Source: Sialis fuliginosa (taxonomy: Eukaryota; Arthropoda; Insecta; Megaloptera; Sialidae). From it: a DNA stretch of 64,000 nt. This document shows, piece by piece, positions 1 to 12,900 of this stretch. The position numbers were made by a program, and so were the translations under genes. The stretch is from NCBI GenBank assembly GCA_961205875.1, contig OY540809.1, positions 21,774,267 to 21,838,266 on the forward strand, given 5' to 3'. The number at the start of each line of letters is the position of its first letter. The stretch's first letter is position 1. The notes under the pieces were generated by a model. That model saw only the letters and a program-made list of their open reading frames with translations. It had not been told where the DNA came from and searched no databases.

Positions 1-149
1 TTATCATTTCTTAATTAATTTTTATATATTTATATATCTAAAGATGAATAATATAATTTAATTAATATAATTTATATATAATAATTTAATATAATTTATA
101 TATACGTATAATATAAAACAATTTTATATATCTACATTTTTTTATAATT

Positions 150-715
150 ATAAAACGATTTTCTCAGTAACTATAACGGTTTTTATTCTAGTTTAGGTGT
201 ATAATTTGGGGATATTTTGTGTAAATTTCAAGAAGTCGAAAAAAAGGGTCTAGGAAAGTTTACCGTCCACAATTCACCGCCTGAAAAGTTCACCGTCGAA
301 TAAAAAGACAAAAAAAAATATATTAATTTATTTAATTTATTAAATTAGACTGGTCTCAACAATGTTCATTGTGATTGAATTATTTGGTTGATTTGCATAC
401 ATGCAACATAAATACATAAAGTGGGCGGGGCGAGCTTCATTTAGAGAATTTAAAATCGATTCGAATTTAAAATTGTAATTGTCGTATTTCAGAACTGATA
501 ATATTTTAACTGTCCTTGGTTCCGGTAGGTTAGCTTAGGTTAGGTTACGTTAGATTAGGTTAGGACATCAATTAAAAAAAAAACAATCTTCGGAGAAGTA
601 TCTTCACGTGCGCAGCGTAAATAGTTAGCGATAATTAAAAACAATGTTTAATAGGTTTATTACAGATTAAATTTATATCTCCGGGTAAAACCGGGTCCAA
701 TGTGCTAGTATTATA
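150..715. repeat. Dispersed repeat family A, copy 1, interrupted
   Basis: Contains ACGATTTTCTCAGTAACTAT, then ATCTTCACGTGCGCAGCGTA and CCGGGTAAAACCGGGTCCAA. The same blocks lie continuously at 21640-21850 and 23690-23985. Here about 340 bp (near 239-577), including a TTAGG-like stretch, breaks it. Confidence 0.65.
525..564. repeat. TTAGG-like short repeat
   Basis: Imperfect TTAGG units (TAGGTTAGCTTAGGTTAGG..). TTAGG is the usual insect telomere unit, but this is a short interstitial stretch and not a telomere. Confidence 0.6.
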
Positions 716-1159
716 ATAATTATAAGTATCGTTATAATATAAACTATATTTTAGTTTGGTTATATAGTAATGATTAAAGTACCTACATTTCGTGACTATA
801 TATGTACATACATACTTCTGTATCACTGTAGTAAATATATTCACATTTGTTTTGTAACAGTTTTAAATATGCATAGAACAATAGCAACAAAAGTGTTATT
901 TATTCATACACTAGAATCTAGAAAGTTGAAAAAGGAAATGTTATTGAGTTATACTTTGAAAATATCTAGTTGCAGAAATAGATCTCAAGTTTTCGTGAAT
1001 AAGTTTTTGTTTTTAACAAAAGTAAACAAAAGTTTTATCGCAGTCCATAACTTATTTCTTAGATAAATATCTTCGATGTGCAGGTATGAAGTTTGTGTTG
1101 TGACAGAGATAAATGAATTAAAAAGTAAGTAATGAAAATTTGCTTTACAAATAAAAACA

Positions 1160-1436
1160 ATACTAACGGTTACACGCGACTTCGTTCGCGTGGAAGTTAG
1201 GTTAGGTAGGAGCTGTCAAACATAGAATCCATGAAGAAGAAGAAGGTTAGGTAATACAAATATCACACATTTGTCACCATTTTTGTTATTTAATAAAATT
1301 TTCAGGGTAAAATGTAGCTCTTCCTATTTATGTAAGTAATCTCCCTGTGAAAAATTTCATCAAGATCGGTTTAGCGGTTTAGCCGTGAAAAGATAACAGA
1401 GGCAGACATACTTTCGCATTTGTAATATTAGTATGG
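1160..1436 (+). repeat. SINE-like family B, copy
   Basis: Runs from CGCGACTTCGTTCGCGTGGA to AAGATCGGTTTAGCGG and the tail TTTGTAATATTAGTATGG. This is the most frequent repeat in the window. The function is unknown and the name only descriptive. Confidence 0.75.
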
Positions 1437-1757
1437 ATTTTATGAATTATTAGAACAAATTAGCACATATTTGTACAATTTATTTTCACATTAGAAAGAT
1501 AAATATTTTTTACAAAATAATCCTGCATAAAAATTACGTAATACATTATTTTGATATACTACTAATGATATTCAACATTAAAATAATTATTTGTACTTTA
1601 TCCTTAATTAGCCTTTTTATTTCTTCTTGTACTGGTCGTATTTTAAATTTCAAAAGCAGGACAGGACTTAAGGGAGCTCTAAATTTTAGTCAAACATTTG
1701 TAAACCGGACATTAATTTTCTTAATTATACCGGGTGCCCCAGATAACTTTTCCAGCA

Positions 1758-2296
1758 TGGGGATCTCAGTATACGTGAGTATTACTACATAAAAAGATAT
1801 TAATAATTCTATGTGGTTTAGGTGGTATACCCAAAAAACTGAAATTTTCGAGTTTCTTTAAATTGCTTTTTTGTCAAAGTATATAGGTTCTCTCTTGTTT
1901 TCGGTTTCTTTAGGTACTTTTTTATATAGAATCGAATGTTGTATTAAGAATTTTGTATCACTTTTCGTTTTCGAGTTACAAGCCCTAACTTTAGTTTTTT
2001 TTATGTGCCACTAAGTTGGCTATAGCATATTGAACGTGTTTTTTTACTATACTTTACAACGATGTGTCACTTGTTATACTTATTTTCGAAAAAAAAAAAC
2101 CTATCTACTTTGATAAAAAAGTTACAGCAATTTAAAGAAACTCGGAAAATTTTTAGTTTTTTGGGTAGATCACATATATGTAAGTTACATAGAATTATTA
2201 ATATTTTTTGATGTAGTAATACTCACCCCTTCCTTGCAAATAATTTATCTTATTTCACTAAATCTGTATCTGTTATTTAGTAGATACTGAGATCCC
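1758..2296. mobile_element. Foldback element
   Basis: The ends GGGGATCTCAGTATACGTGA and the complement of GATACTGAGATCCCG form inverted repeats. The arms pair across the unit: TGAGTATTACTACAT, TATTAATAATTCTATG, and the poly-T-rich 'AAACTGAAATTTTCGAGTTT' with its partner near 2130-2165. Arms are about 170 bp. No coding frame. Confidence 0.75.
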
Positions 2297-2334
2297 GTTT
2301 ATTATCTGATTGTGAGACTAAATACGATTAGAAA

Positions 2335-3162
2335 AAGAGCTGACTGCAAAAAAAAACTAGCCTATCGAGTAACAGGGTAAAATATTTTTTTTTAAATGTT
2401 AGTAGGTACCCATAGCGACCATGAGAAAAATCATTTTGTGCCTGGGCGAAACTTGTTCATTTTTCAGGGGGGGGGGGGGGGGGGGGGGGCTAAGGAGCTA
2501 AAGGTAGGTAAAAAAAAATTTTATACCAAGGCATATAGCATGTTGGAATGAATAACCAAAGCAGCGGAAATTCACCCTCTTTCTTATATTTTTAACAGTA
2601 TTAAATAAAAATAAAAAAATATTTGACACCCCTCCCTATTGTTCTAAAATTTAAAAAGATATTGTTGACATTAGCGTTTGTAATTGGTAGTCCCACCAAA
2701 GCCTCGTTGCTAATTTTTTTTCAGATTTTTTGAGCCAGTAGTTACAAAGTTTGAGGAGCAGGCGCAAAATAAAATACTGTTTGAAGACCCCTGCTGGCGC
2801 CATTTTTGAGTTAGAAAAAAATAAAGAAATTGGTCATATTTTACTAATTGAGATCTACATTTTGACACCCCACACGCCTTAATATACAATTTTTGTTTTT
2901 TTATTTTTGAATTTGCTTTAAAGCCCCCTGCAGGCGCTGCTTTGGTTATACATTTTAACATGCCACATGCCTTGGTATAAAAAAATATTTTTTTTATCTA
3001 GCTTTAAGTCCTTAGCCCCCCCCCCCCCCCCCCATGAAAAATTAACATGTTCCGCCCAGGCACAAAATGATTTTTCTTATGGTCGCTATGGGTACTAACA
3101 TTTAAAAAATATTTTACCCTGTTACTCGATAGGCTAGTTATTTTTGCAGTCAGCTCTTGCTC
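2335..3162. mobile_element. Foldback element with G23/C18 tracts inside the arms
   Basis: Arms of about 230 bp (2335-2566 and 2933-3162) pair from AGAGCTGACTGCAAAAA inward through TAGCCTATCGAGTAACAGGG. They also share GTACCCATAGCGACCATGAG. Each arm holds a homopolymer at the same aligned place: G at 2467-2489 and C at 3016-3033. The core resembles the repeat at 44440-44950. No coding frame. Confidence 0.8.
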
Positions 3163-3254
3163 TAGATATTCTTTTATTACAAACGTACCTTTTTAGAAAA
3201 CACAACAATTGTTTTTTTGTACATTTATTCGCTATAATTTATTTTTTTTAATCA

Positions 3255-3462
3255 AGGACATAGGCTACTTTGTATCCCGAAAATATATTAGAAAAAGGGT
3301 GTGTGACATTTGTACGCGCAAAGGTTATACTTTTTTGGTGTCAATATCCAGCGTGTATATGTGTAACTAAAAACCAGTTATATAGATTATATTATCATCA
3401 GAACAGAAATTTGTATTATCTAACCTGTATACCATGCGGACGAAGTCGCGGATAACAGCTAG
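3255..3462 (-). repeat. SINE-like family B, 5'-truncated copy
   Basis: GACATAGGCTACTTTGTATC through GGACGAAGTCGCGGATAACA, reverse orientation. Confidence 0.7.
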
Positions 3463-3613
3463 TGATTTATAAAATTAAAATTGTTTTTGGGAATAACAAA
3501 TAGTACATATTAAGGTCACAATGTATTATTTAAACTTACTAGAGTAAACAAACGTAAATACTATATAAATGAGTTAGTTAAAATGATGGAAAAGACAGAA
3601 TACAAATGGGAAT

Positions 3614-3790
3614 AGTGTGTGTGTGTGTGGTAGAGTGTGTGGGGAGGGGTGGGGGTAGATAGAGGGAGAAGGAATAAGAGAAGTGTGCTTTTGCGGTGAC
3701 GTTGTTGCCAGTTATTTCCGCGAACGGCCGCCCGGGGCGCTAGTGTCGCAGTAAAGAAAACATCGACTTTTTGTGGCAAAATGTAATGCA
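3614..3790. other. GT/purine microsatellite followed by a CpG-rich patch
   Basis: (GT)n at 3614-3630 and a G/A-rich run lead into CGAACGGCCGCCCGGGGCGC and TAGTGTCGCAGTAAAG, the densest CpG patch in the window. It could be a promoter or untranslated first exon, but no start or splice partner is shown. Confidence 0.3.
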
Positions 3791-4267
3791 ACTCGAATGG
3801 GTAAATTCTCTTTGTACATTTACTGCTTTCTTTATGTTACCAAACTATGATACGGTTTGTATTTTTTTTTTTCACCCGTCATTTTATGGAATAGGTATTG
3901 ATTTTTATTATGTGCCTATCTCGTGATATGATGCTTAGGGGTCGATTTTGAAAATCTCTCTTGGATAACATTTCGTCAGCTTTTATCGTTGGTTTTGTAC
4001 GGTGATTTACAAAATAATGATGATTTGCTTTCTTTTATACTGTTTACAGTAGAGTATTTTCGAAGTTGGTATGATCAACATAAAATAAATGGCGGTAGAA
4101 TGTGACGACCACTTAAAATTGAGGTGTTTCATAAAAACTCAGTTTTATTTCGAAACCTAAATTAGCACTTGAAATATAGCAGGAAATTACCAATACTGAT
4201 TTATTAAATGTATCCTTTGGAAATCGTGTTACGTTATAAAATAACGATATCAAATTTTATTAGTAAC

Positions 4268-4530
4268 TAGTTGTTACCAGTGACTTCGTTCGCGTGGAAT
4301 TTAGGTTAGTAAAAACAACACCATGAAGTTGGGTTAGGTAAATAATACAAATAGATAATACAGATTTTTTCTATTACATAGTCGATAAAATAGGTTTTTA
4401 GTTTCGCATTTGTACGATAAATGTCACTAAATTAACCTAACGTATAAATTTAAAACATCCATTTTTTTATCTAATAAATTTTTCGAGATACAAAGCCTAT
4501 GGACGTTCCCAATATGCAAGCTATCTCATA
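4268..4530 (+). repeat. SINE-like family B, copy
   Basis: GACTTCGTTCGCGTGGAATT through the GAGATACAAAGCCTATGGAC block. The tail is missing. Confidence 0.7.
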
Positions 4531-5145
4531 TTATAATTGAGCGAATTATGCTTAAAATTAACATTACAATATGAAAGAATGCCAAAAATTCTTTCAAAAT
4601 CCACTACATCGACGAAACGAGTTTTGGAACTCACTTCCTCATTTATAAATAGTTAATGTAGATGTACTTTATATAAACATTTGAATAAAAAGTAGTAATG
4701 CATATAGCGTGTATTTTATCATAGATTCTAAGTAAGCTACGTTTCTTTTGTCGTTGAAAATATGGCTTGAAACATGCATCAAGATAATTGTAATAATTCA
4801 AATACTTTGCATTAAAGGTATACTTATATATTGTATACCCCTGTAATATACATAGATAAGAAATGCTTCTAACAAATCACTGCTTAATTATTTTTTTTAT
4901 TGAAAAGTTTTATGCACTTTTAGTGACCCCAAGTAATAATGTATTTCGTTCATATAGAAATGTACTTGCATACATAATTTTTATTTGTTTATACATAATA
5001 CAGTGTTGCTACAATCGCACATCTGCGCATATTATCCCTCTGATTAGAAAAGAAATATACGTTTTTGAAGTAATACTTCTCTAGCGAATGACCTCGACAA
5101 GTTTTAAAATACGATAGGTTTTCACGATGAAACGTAAAAGCCCGT

Positions 5146-5263
5146 TCACACGGCAACGTAACGGCTTTTTACCATAACGACTTTTTCATATAAGAGTGTT
5201 CACACGACACACGGTCGATTGCCGTATACGGTCGGCCGTCTGTCGTGTTACGGCACCGTGTTA
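5146..5263. repeat. CpG-rich repeat with GCCCGTTCACACGG start
   Basis: GCCCGTTCACACGGCAACGT with internal GTTCACACGACACACGG and CGGCACCGTGTTAACG. It resembles ends of insect DNA transposons but no closed unit or duplication could be defined. Confidence 0.4.
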
Positions 5264-5303
5264 ACGAGCTCTAAGGATGTGAGAGAACGATGAGTATATA
5301 TTA

Positions 5304-6221
5304 GGGTGCTTTTTTTTTGCGACTATTTTTTTTTTTCACTCCCACCTCAAAATTTTCTTGGAAATACCTCAAAAAAAACTCCCTGAAAATTTGAGCCCTT
5401 AATATTAATATTAAGTACTCGCTTTCAGCGTTTAAAGATTTCCCATTGAAAATACACGTAAACTTGAACTTTTTTTTTTTACTTTTTATAGCTCAGAGGC
5501 ATTTTATCCTATTTGAACGTTTAAAAAACCAAATTACGCAGAATTAAATGTTCTATAAAAGTATTTATTGCAACGAAAACTTTTTTATGATTTACGATTT
5601 TCATGAATTCGCGACTCTAATTATTAAAAACAATTTTTTTTTTAAGTTATTATCTACTTTTTCAAAGTCAAGAAGAAAAGAAGTGGTAAATAACCTCAAA
5701 TAGATGTTCTTTATGTTCATGAAAATCGTAAATCATAAAAAACAAAAAGCTTATTATCTTGAAAAATATCAATAATAGAGATTTGATGCTCAGTATCTTT
5801 TTTGAAGAAAATTGAATTTGCTACAACTTTTTTATTTAAACTTTTTCTGTATTTTCAGCCATTTATGAAATAACAATAAAAAAACAAGAAATTCATGAAA
5901 AATTTGACTTTAATCACCTGTACTGTCTCACCCTTGTAAGTTACAGTTTCGTTGCAATAAATACTTTTATAGAACATTTAATTCTGCGTAATTTGGTTTT
6001 TTAAACGTTCAAATAGGATAAAATGCCTCTGAGCTATAAAAAGTAAAAAAAAAAAAGTTCAAGTTTACGTGTATTTTCAATGGGAAATCTTTAAACGCTG
6101 AAAGCGAGTACTTAATATTAATATTAAGGCCTCAAATTTTCAGGGAGTTTTTTTTGAGGTATTTCCAAGAAAATTTTGAGGTGGGAGTGAAAAAAAAAAT
6201 AGTCGCAAAAAAAAAGCACCC
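5304..6221. mobile_element. Foldback MITE with about 275-bp arms and TA duplication
   Basis: Arms of about 275 bp run inward from GGGTGCTTTTTTTTTGCGAC (left) and its near-exact complement ending at 6221. TA stands at 5302-5303 and 6222-6223. The arms include long A/T runs and a nearly identical ACGCAGAATTAAATGTTC block. A second smaller inverted pair sits inside (around 5588-5605 and 5718-5740). No coding potential. The TA duplication suggests mobilisation by a Tc1/mariner-like transposase. Confidence 0.85.
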
Positions 6222-6854
6222 TAGTATATATATATGAGAAGAATGGATTAATAGCGCATGCGTACAAATCAGTTGACATCGGTTATGCGTGAGAGACCGA
6301 TGATTAGATGTAAAAAAAAATTTTTTTCGATCTTGAGCTGACATGAACCGAAATATTTACGGTCCACTTCCAACTTCTAGTAAAAAAACATATTAACATT
6401 AAAAAATAAAAACAATTGACCATGTCTGCAAATTTATATTTTTTAAACAATATTTTACTGTTCTAATGAATAATAAATGCTCGTAAAATTCAAAAAACAG
6501 CTAAAAACAAAACAGTCAAATAAAAACTGTATATGTTTCCCATTTCCTGTAAATGTAAAAATATTACATAAATAAAGTATATATTCTTTTGCATTTCACA
6601 AATGTACCTTCTACTCAATATCTATTGTAATATTTGTATTTACATTTCAAATATACTTTTAAACTAAAATATCGTTTTTTTTTATACACATATATAAGTA
6701 TATTTATTAATCTGGATTGAAAAATATTTTGTGGTATTCTTAGATTTAAACTGACGAGATATTTCATTCATATTTAAAAATGAAATCAATAATTTTTAGT
6801 ATTTTATTTCAATGTATGTTCTATAGCGATCATACAGTACAACCATACCAATGT

Positions 6855-7149
6855 CTCTGTCTATCTGTCTGTTTGATACCTTTTCACGGCTAAACTGCTG
6901 AAACGATCTTAATGAATTTTGGCAGGGAGATAGCTTGTATCCCGGGAAGAACATAAGCTACTTTGTATCTCGGAAATTTATTAGAATGTGTGACATTTTT
7001 GCGCGCGACCTGTTTTATCGATCATAACAGAAATTTGTATAACCTCACCTTCTTCTTCTTCATGGGTTTTGTCAAGTGGATTTTCTCCTTTTCTGGTAGC
7101 TTCTATCTAATTTAAATTCCACACGAACAAAGTTGCGGGTAACAGCTAG
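6855..7149 (-). repeat. SINE-like family B, copy
   Basis: CTGTCTGTTTGATACCTTTT, GGCAGGGAGATAGCTTGTAT, then a CTTCTTCTTC run and CGGGTAACAGCTAG. Confidence 0.75.
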
Positions 7150-8905
7150 ATTGAAATAACACCTTAAACTTTTTGAAATGTATTAATTAATAAGGTTGTC
7201 ATTTAACAAAAAATGAGGGTTATTTTCAAAACTTTACTCTTATATTTTTGTATTAAAAGTGACTATTTAAGTTTATTTGAAAACTTATCAATAATTGTAT
7301 TTAACAAAAATAAAATACACACATATTATAATATGACACTCGTAGCTATTGTAGCTGATATTTTTAGAACTTTCAGAGTAACTATCTATATTTCACGATT
7401 ACATTTTTGAAAAATAAAAAAAAATCTTAAATAAACTGCAAATTTTCTTATTTCTAGTTATCTTATTTGTCTGAGTTTTAATAGCGTTCTATTCTGCAAA
7501 TAGATTAAGTGAATTAATTCAATCAGTTAATTTATTACGTTTTGCTACCTGTAGTGTGTTGCTGGCGTGTAAAAATAGGTAAAAATGGACAAATTGAACT
7601 TTGTTTATATTTTTATGACAAAAATTAAAAGTAATTGATATTTAATTAAGTAAATATGAAACCTGTAATGTTCTCTTTTAGAAAATGTAAACTTTTATGT
7701 GGGCTACTAAAGAAATGTAAGATATAATGCTAATTTTATCAATGCACATACGCAAAATATTTAGCACTACAATAGAACACAAATCCAAGCCATAGTTTGC
7801 TTGGGGTGTGCAATATGTGAACATCGGCTAAATGTACCTATGCATATTTTTAAAATATATTTTGACGTATACATTTTTAAATAAATAAATAGGTTACCTT
7901 TCTTGAAATTGCAATATTTCTTTATGTTTCAATTTTCAATTAATATAATATTTCAAAATATTTATTTAAAATATTATTTATTATTTATTAACAAGACATA
8001 AATTGTGTGACCTGATAAATTTATAAAATACTAAAACCGTAAATTATAGAATTCTTTATTTCATGGCTACTGTGTTTTTATATAAATGACAGTTGTATGC
8101 TCTGACATCATGTTGAAAAAGATTCTTTTAAGTCTTTTAATGTTAAATCTTAGGTTTTCACAAAAAAAAATTAGCCACGATACTACTCAAAAAAATTATT
8201 TAACTATTAAAATCGGTTCAGTAATTCCTGAGTATATAAGTCACATACAAACGAATATTCATTTATAAATATATATATTAATTAAAACATGTTCATTGTA
8301 TACAATATTAAATAATATAAAATATTATAAAACATGAAACTATTGATTAACATTTTAAATATACGACATACGAATATGAAAATTCCGTAAGGTAACATTC
8401 TATTTCCGGTTTTCGATATTAATTAACGTGAAATAACGACGTCCGGGACAATTACGTCGACGTCTTGGTTTACTTCCGTTCGACGACGGTAGACGGAAAC
8501 GGACGTTTGAATGAGTAGGTAATATCCGATAACGTTTTCTGGAATGATTGGTGCATTGTCGAGATTGCGCTGAAATTTCTTGTAGGTTTTCACTGATATC
8601 GGATTTAATTTAAATAAATGGATCTGTGGATGATATGAAATTCTATATATATATAGTTTATAGATTAAGTCTGAGGTCAGGGTTTTTCAATATTTTATAT
8701 AATGATTGCTGTTCGTGTAATGTTTAATACCATAGTTTGTAATTTGACAAATTTTACAGGCGTGCGGATTCATTCATTCAAATAATTATTATTTCAATTA
8801 GTATGTAATGAATTCAATACATTATTTATATTACCAAAATTGATAAGAGAACTGTATATAAATTTATATTAATTTACTAATTTCAATTGTGATTACAGGT
8901 AATTA
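7150..8905. other. No gene seen
   Basis: AT-rich sequence. One CpG-rich segment (8400-8520) holds repeated GACGTC/GACGACGG motifs and no frame. The 60- to 65-codon frames here look random. Confidence 0.5.
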
Positions 8906-8909
8906 ACAT

Positions 8910-9170
8910 TTACCTATTAACAATAAAAAAATAAAATCCAGAGAAAGAGTTTTTTTATACTTCCTTTTGAGTGGCGTATCTTCGAAGTCCATGGTCAGAT
9001 ACTGATAAAATTTATATAGGCCTACCTCGGAGTTACACTCTTTCAAACAAATAAATAATCGTTCAAATCGGTGCATATTTGTCGGAGATATGCCCGAACA
9101 TACATAAAAATATATACAGCAGAATTGAGAACCTCCTCCTTTTTTAAAGTCTGTTAAAAGTGTATTTAAA
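8910..9170 (-). repeat. Dispersed repeat family C, copy
   Basis: Contains TCTTCGAAGTCCATGGTCAG, TTCAAATCGGTGCATATTTG and GAATTGAGAACCTCCTCCTT. The copies at 18440-18670 and 49250-49510 run the other way. Confidence 0.65.
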
Positions 9171-9912
9171 TGTATTTACTGTCGAGAATGTGACAGACTA
9201 CATACATGGTAGTGATATTAAAAAAATCTGTTAATTGTTATCAAATATATCATAGAAAAGTGCAGTATCGATCAAAAGTATTGGTAAAACAAATTATAAA
9301 ATGTTATTGAAAGATAGGTATTATACCTACTTATTTTTGGTTATTATAAATATACCTGTTAATTTTAACTTAATGCATCTTTTGTAATAATGTATCCAGA
9401 TATTTTAAAATATAATATATTGTTTCACTATGATTTATGTATAACTTGTCACAAAGTCACAATTATTCCAAGAACCTGTTTGTGTTATGTAAACTTGAAA
9501 TGTATATTACATTTTGAATAAAATTACAACAGACCTTAGTTGAATCTGACCCAGGAAGCTGTTAATAATGCTAAGATAAGCTGTTGTTAATCAATTATTA
9601 ATTATAAATAGAAGCTTCAGTTGACCAAAGGTCGAAATAGAGGCTAGAATAGTATACGGCCGTAACCAGAGAATCTAAAACTGATATTGCCCATTTAATA
9701 TGGGGATTTGGTCCATAACTGTCCAGAAGTGAAACCTATTCCAAAGTGTTTTTAGTGTTGTCTGATGCATAAAAATGGTAATTTTTTTAAATCGGTTTCG
9801 AGGTTTCACTCTCAAGGGAGAGGGGAAGGTTAAAAAAAATCAGTTTTTACCAATTTATCGGATTTTTTTTAACTTTACGGCAAAAATATTATAGTTATGT
9901 ACAAAATTAAAG

Positions 9913-10130
9913 ATATACAAGTCTTGAGGTTTCCGCGGTGATCTTGATATGGATCTTGGCTTCCTGGTGTAACCGCGTCGATTTGGTCGTGTTATCGGCC
10001 AACGTTTCGTCACACATTGCAGTGGACATCTTCAGGGCTCTTTTAGAACGTGTCTTTTTAGAATGTGTGATGAAACATTGGTCGATAACACGACCAAATC
10101 GATGCGGCTTACACCCAGAAGCCAAGATCC
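9913..10130. repeat. Short inverted-repeat insertion
   Basis: GGATCTTGGCTTCCTGGTGT (9951) pairs with its complement near 10111-10130, through TCGATTTGGTCGTGTTATCG. A 10-bp direct repeat AAAATTAAAG lies at 9903-9912 and 10131-10140 and may be the target duplication. The overlapping short frames on both strands are shadows of the palindrome. Confidence 0.6.
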
Positions 10131-10139
10131 AAAATTAAA

Positions 10140-11570
10140 GTTAATTCTAATTAAACTAATTCTGTATATATGTAGGTACTTGCCTCTCATAAATCCAATA
10201 AAAATAAATCTATATAAAATAATTACATAAAAACACTGTTTGGTAATTATCGCGGTATTTGTAATACAATATATTTTAGGTGTACAGAGTAATCTGTAGG
10301 AAAAAAAACATGCAGCCTGAAGATAAGAACATACTGTTTCGGAAATAACGTAAAGCGTGAGATTAGCCTGGGTCAGTGCCACCCACTGTGCCATATTCTG
10401 TTTTAGTGCGTAAACAGTTGAGTTGTGCAAAAACTCTCTTGTATACTAACATCCCCTTACTTGGCTCTCCCCCTCCTTTACTACATTCTCGTCTTTGCAA
10501 AGATCATTTTGTTAAATGTCATGTATTATATGTATCGGTGTATTTACTCAAATACATTGAGAAGATTGCTGATTTTTACTTTTTTATACATACATGAAAT
10601 GTACTGTATAATAAATAAAAGATTTTAACGGAATTACACGTTTTGAAGGTCCCTGAATCACGTACTACTATTATCTCATTGACGTCTGTCTGTCTGTGTG
10701 TCTGTGAACGCTCTACAGCTATAACGGTGAGACTTACAAACATGACATATTAAACTTGAGGTTCTTGTATACTGTAGATGTGCACTTCCTATTTTAGAAA
10801 ACCATAACTAAACCGGGAACGGATATTTACTGATGTCAATTTTTAAATTTTTCGAATTATTTTTGAAACGGTGCGCAGTAGAAAAAGATGCTTTCGATTA
10901 AAATTGTAGAAAATACTCTTATCCATTATTTCTGATCTGTACATTCTCCCCCCACCTCAATATTTTTAAGGAAATAATCGATTTTCTTCAATTTTTGAAT
11001 TTTTCGAATTATTTTTAAACGGTACATATTAGAAAAAATGTTTTAGATACAAGTTATAGAGAATATTATTATGTATAATTTTTGTTGTAAATATATTTAA
11101 AAAAAATGTGCACGGAAATAATCATTTATAATAAAAGTTGTAGAGAACGTTATTTTCTATAATTTATGTTCTATTCTTTTTTTTGTATCTTTTATGAATT
11201 GACCAAAAAATAATAATTTTAGTTTTTATTAAAAATTAATTTTAATAATATTAATAATCTAGTTATATTATTATAGTTGAGAAAACAACATTTTTTTAAA
11301 CAGAAAAATTATTATACCGATATTTAATAAAAACGTTTGAAATAAAATGACAGAATAGAATTAAAATATATCTCAAACATTAACAAGAACAAAAATTGAT
11401 GTAATGTACATAGTTTATATTCAATTTCTTAGCAGAAAGTGTTAACTTATGTAATTTCTTCTGTATCATGATATATAAAAAATCTTGAACCGACCAGGGC
11501 AGTTTATTTTTAATTGAAATGAGAAAACTTAAGTTTGTATTTATACATTTTCAATAAATACAATCCATTG
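10140..11570. other. No gene seen
   Basis: AT-rich. A (GTCT)n run at 10685 starts a degraded repeat with similar boxes at 10855 and 11005 (ATTTTTCGAATTATTTTT). Confidence 0.45.
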
Positions 11571-11574
11571 TTAT

Positions 11575-11850
11575 TTCTATGTCTATCTGTCTGTTACCTT
11601 TTCACGGCTAAACAGCTGAACTGATCTTGATGAAATATGGCAGGGAGATAGCTTGCTCCTGAGGAAGGACATAGGCTACTTTGTATCTCGTAAAATTGCT
11701 TACAATTATCCGAAAAATGGATGTATGATATTTGTACGTACGCACCGAAGGTTATACTTTTTTGGCGTACACATCTAGCGTGCATATGCGAAATTATAAA
11801 ACTTGTTTTATCTACTGACTATATCATAACATAAATCTGTAATGCATCAG
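11575..11850 (-). repeat. SINE-like family B, copy
   Basis: CTGTTACCTTTTCACGGCTA and GGACATAGGCTACTTTGTAT blocks. The end is degraded. Confidence 0.72.
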
Positions 11851-12156
11851 TATTATTTATCTAAACTTTAAATGGTTCTCAATAGAAAAAATGTGTTAAT
11901 AAAAATTTGTAGTCAATGTTATGTTTTTCTAAACAGTGGATCTGTTTATTAAAGTATAAATAGATATTGGCGAGGAAGCAAAAATTATGTAGTGACAACA
12001 ATTTATTTTTCTAATAAAACAAACGGCGATAAAAAAACAATGTATCTGACTAAATTTCAATTTATAAATAATTCATAAACTTAAAATGAAAATATTATTT
12101 AATAATAACTTAACGTTACATTTTCTTAATACAGTAGTACCTCGCAATAACGGCGT

Positions 12157-12900
12157 AAAGGTAAGCGTACATAGGTACGCATCGGACGGATCTTTCTTTG
12201 CATTGTAATCACTGATCTGGTATTATTTAACTGGATAGTGGATACCTATGGAATTACTATTAAACCGGATGGCTAAATTTCATACTTTTTCTAACAGTAT
12301 CGTTTCCATTTGCGCATGCGCGAGACGCAACACTGAACTCAATTTTGATATAATTTAGAGGTATGTGACGTGATTTTATAGTTTCTTTATTCAATTGTTA
12401 TTCATATTTGACAGTTAATATGCATCTATGGTTGTTTATTTAGTTATTATTTGATAATTAAAATAAATTACAGGTATTCGCGTGTTAAATAAGTGTATTG
12501 CAGTTGATATACAATCCAACTTGTATGTATTTATTTATATATTTAACAAATCTATTTGATAAATTTGAATTTCGAACATCCGTTGACGCATGCGCATAAT
12601 CAGTTTCGGTTGTTAGGAAATATTCAATTTCAGCCATCATGTCTGACTTATCATCAGTCCAGCCATGTCAATGATTGTAATTCATATAAGTGCGTCCACT
12701 GATCCGCAGCGGACGGACCGCACGCATCGGCTTGTCGGTAATGCCGACGAGCCAATGCGTGCCGATGACCATACAATTGTAATACATTGCAATGGCCGTT
12801 GCCTCGGCAATCCGATTGCTACGGATACGGTGGACGTACTACCACAAATTAATCCGTTTGATACGATCCGTCCGATGCGTACCTATGGACGTTTACCTTT
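12157..12900. mobile_element. Inverted-repeat element with CpG-rich core
   Basis: The left end AAAGGTAAGCGTACATAGGT pairs with the complement of the right end (AAAGGTAAACGTCCATAGGT). Both continue ACGCATCGGACGGATC. A second, inner inverted pair near 12717-12765 uses the same CGCATCGG motif. The target duplication is unclear, so the superfamily is unassigned. The 86-codon frame at 12665-12925 is made by these repeats and is not a gene. Confidence 0.78.

Noticed and set aside
525..564. TTAGG-like units considered as a telomere
   Set aside because: Short, imperfect and internal; sequence of the same repeat family continues on both sides.
9907..10430. Overlapping frames of 66 to 132 codons on both strands
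   Set aside because: Both strands read similar peptides because the region is a palindrome.
12157..12900. Assignment of this element to hAT
   Set aside because: It lacks the CA(G)..TG ends and an 8-bp duplication, so no superfamily is given.
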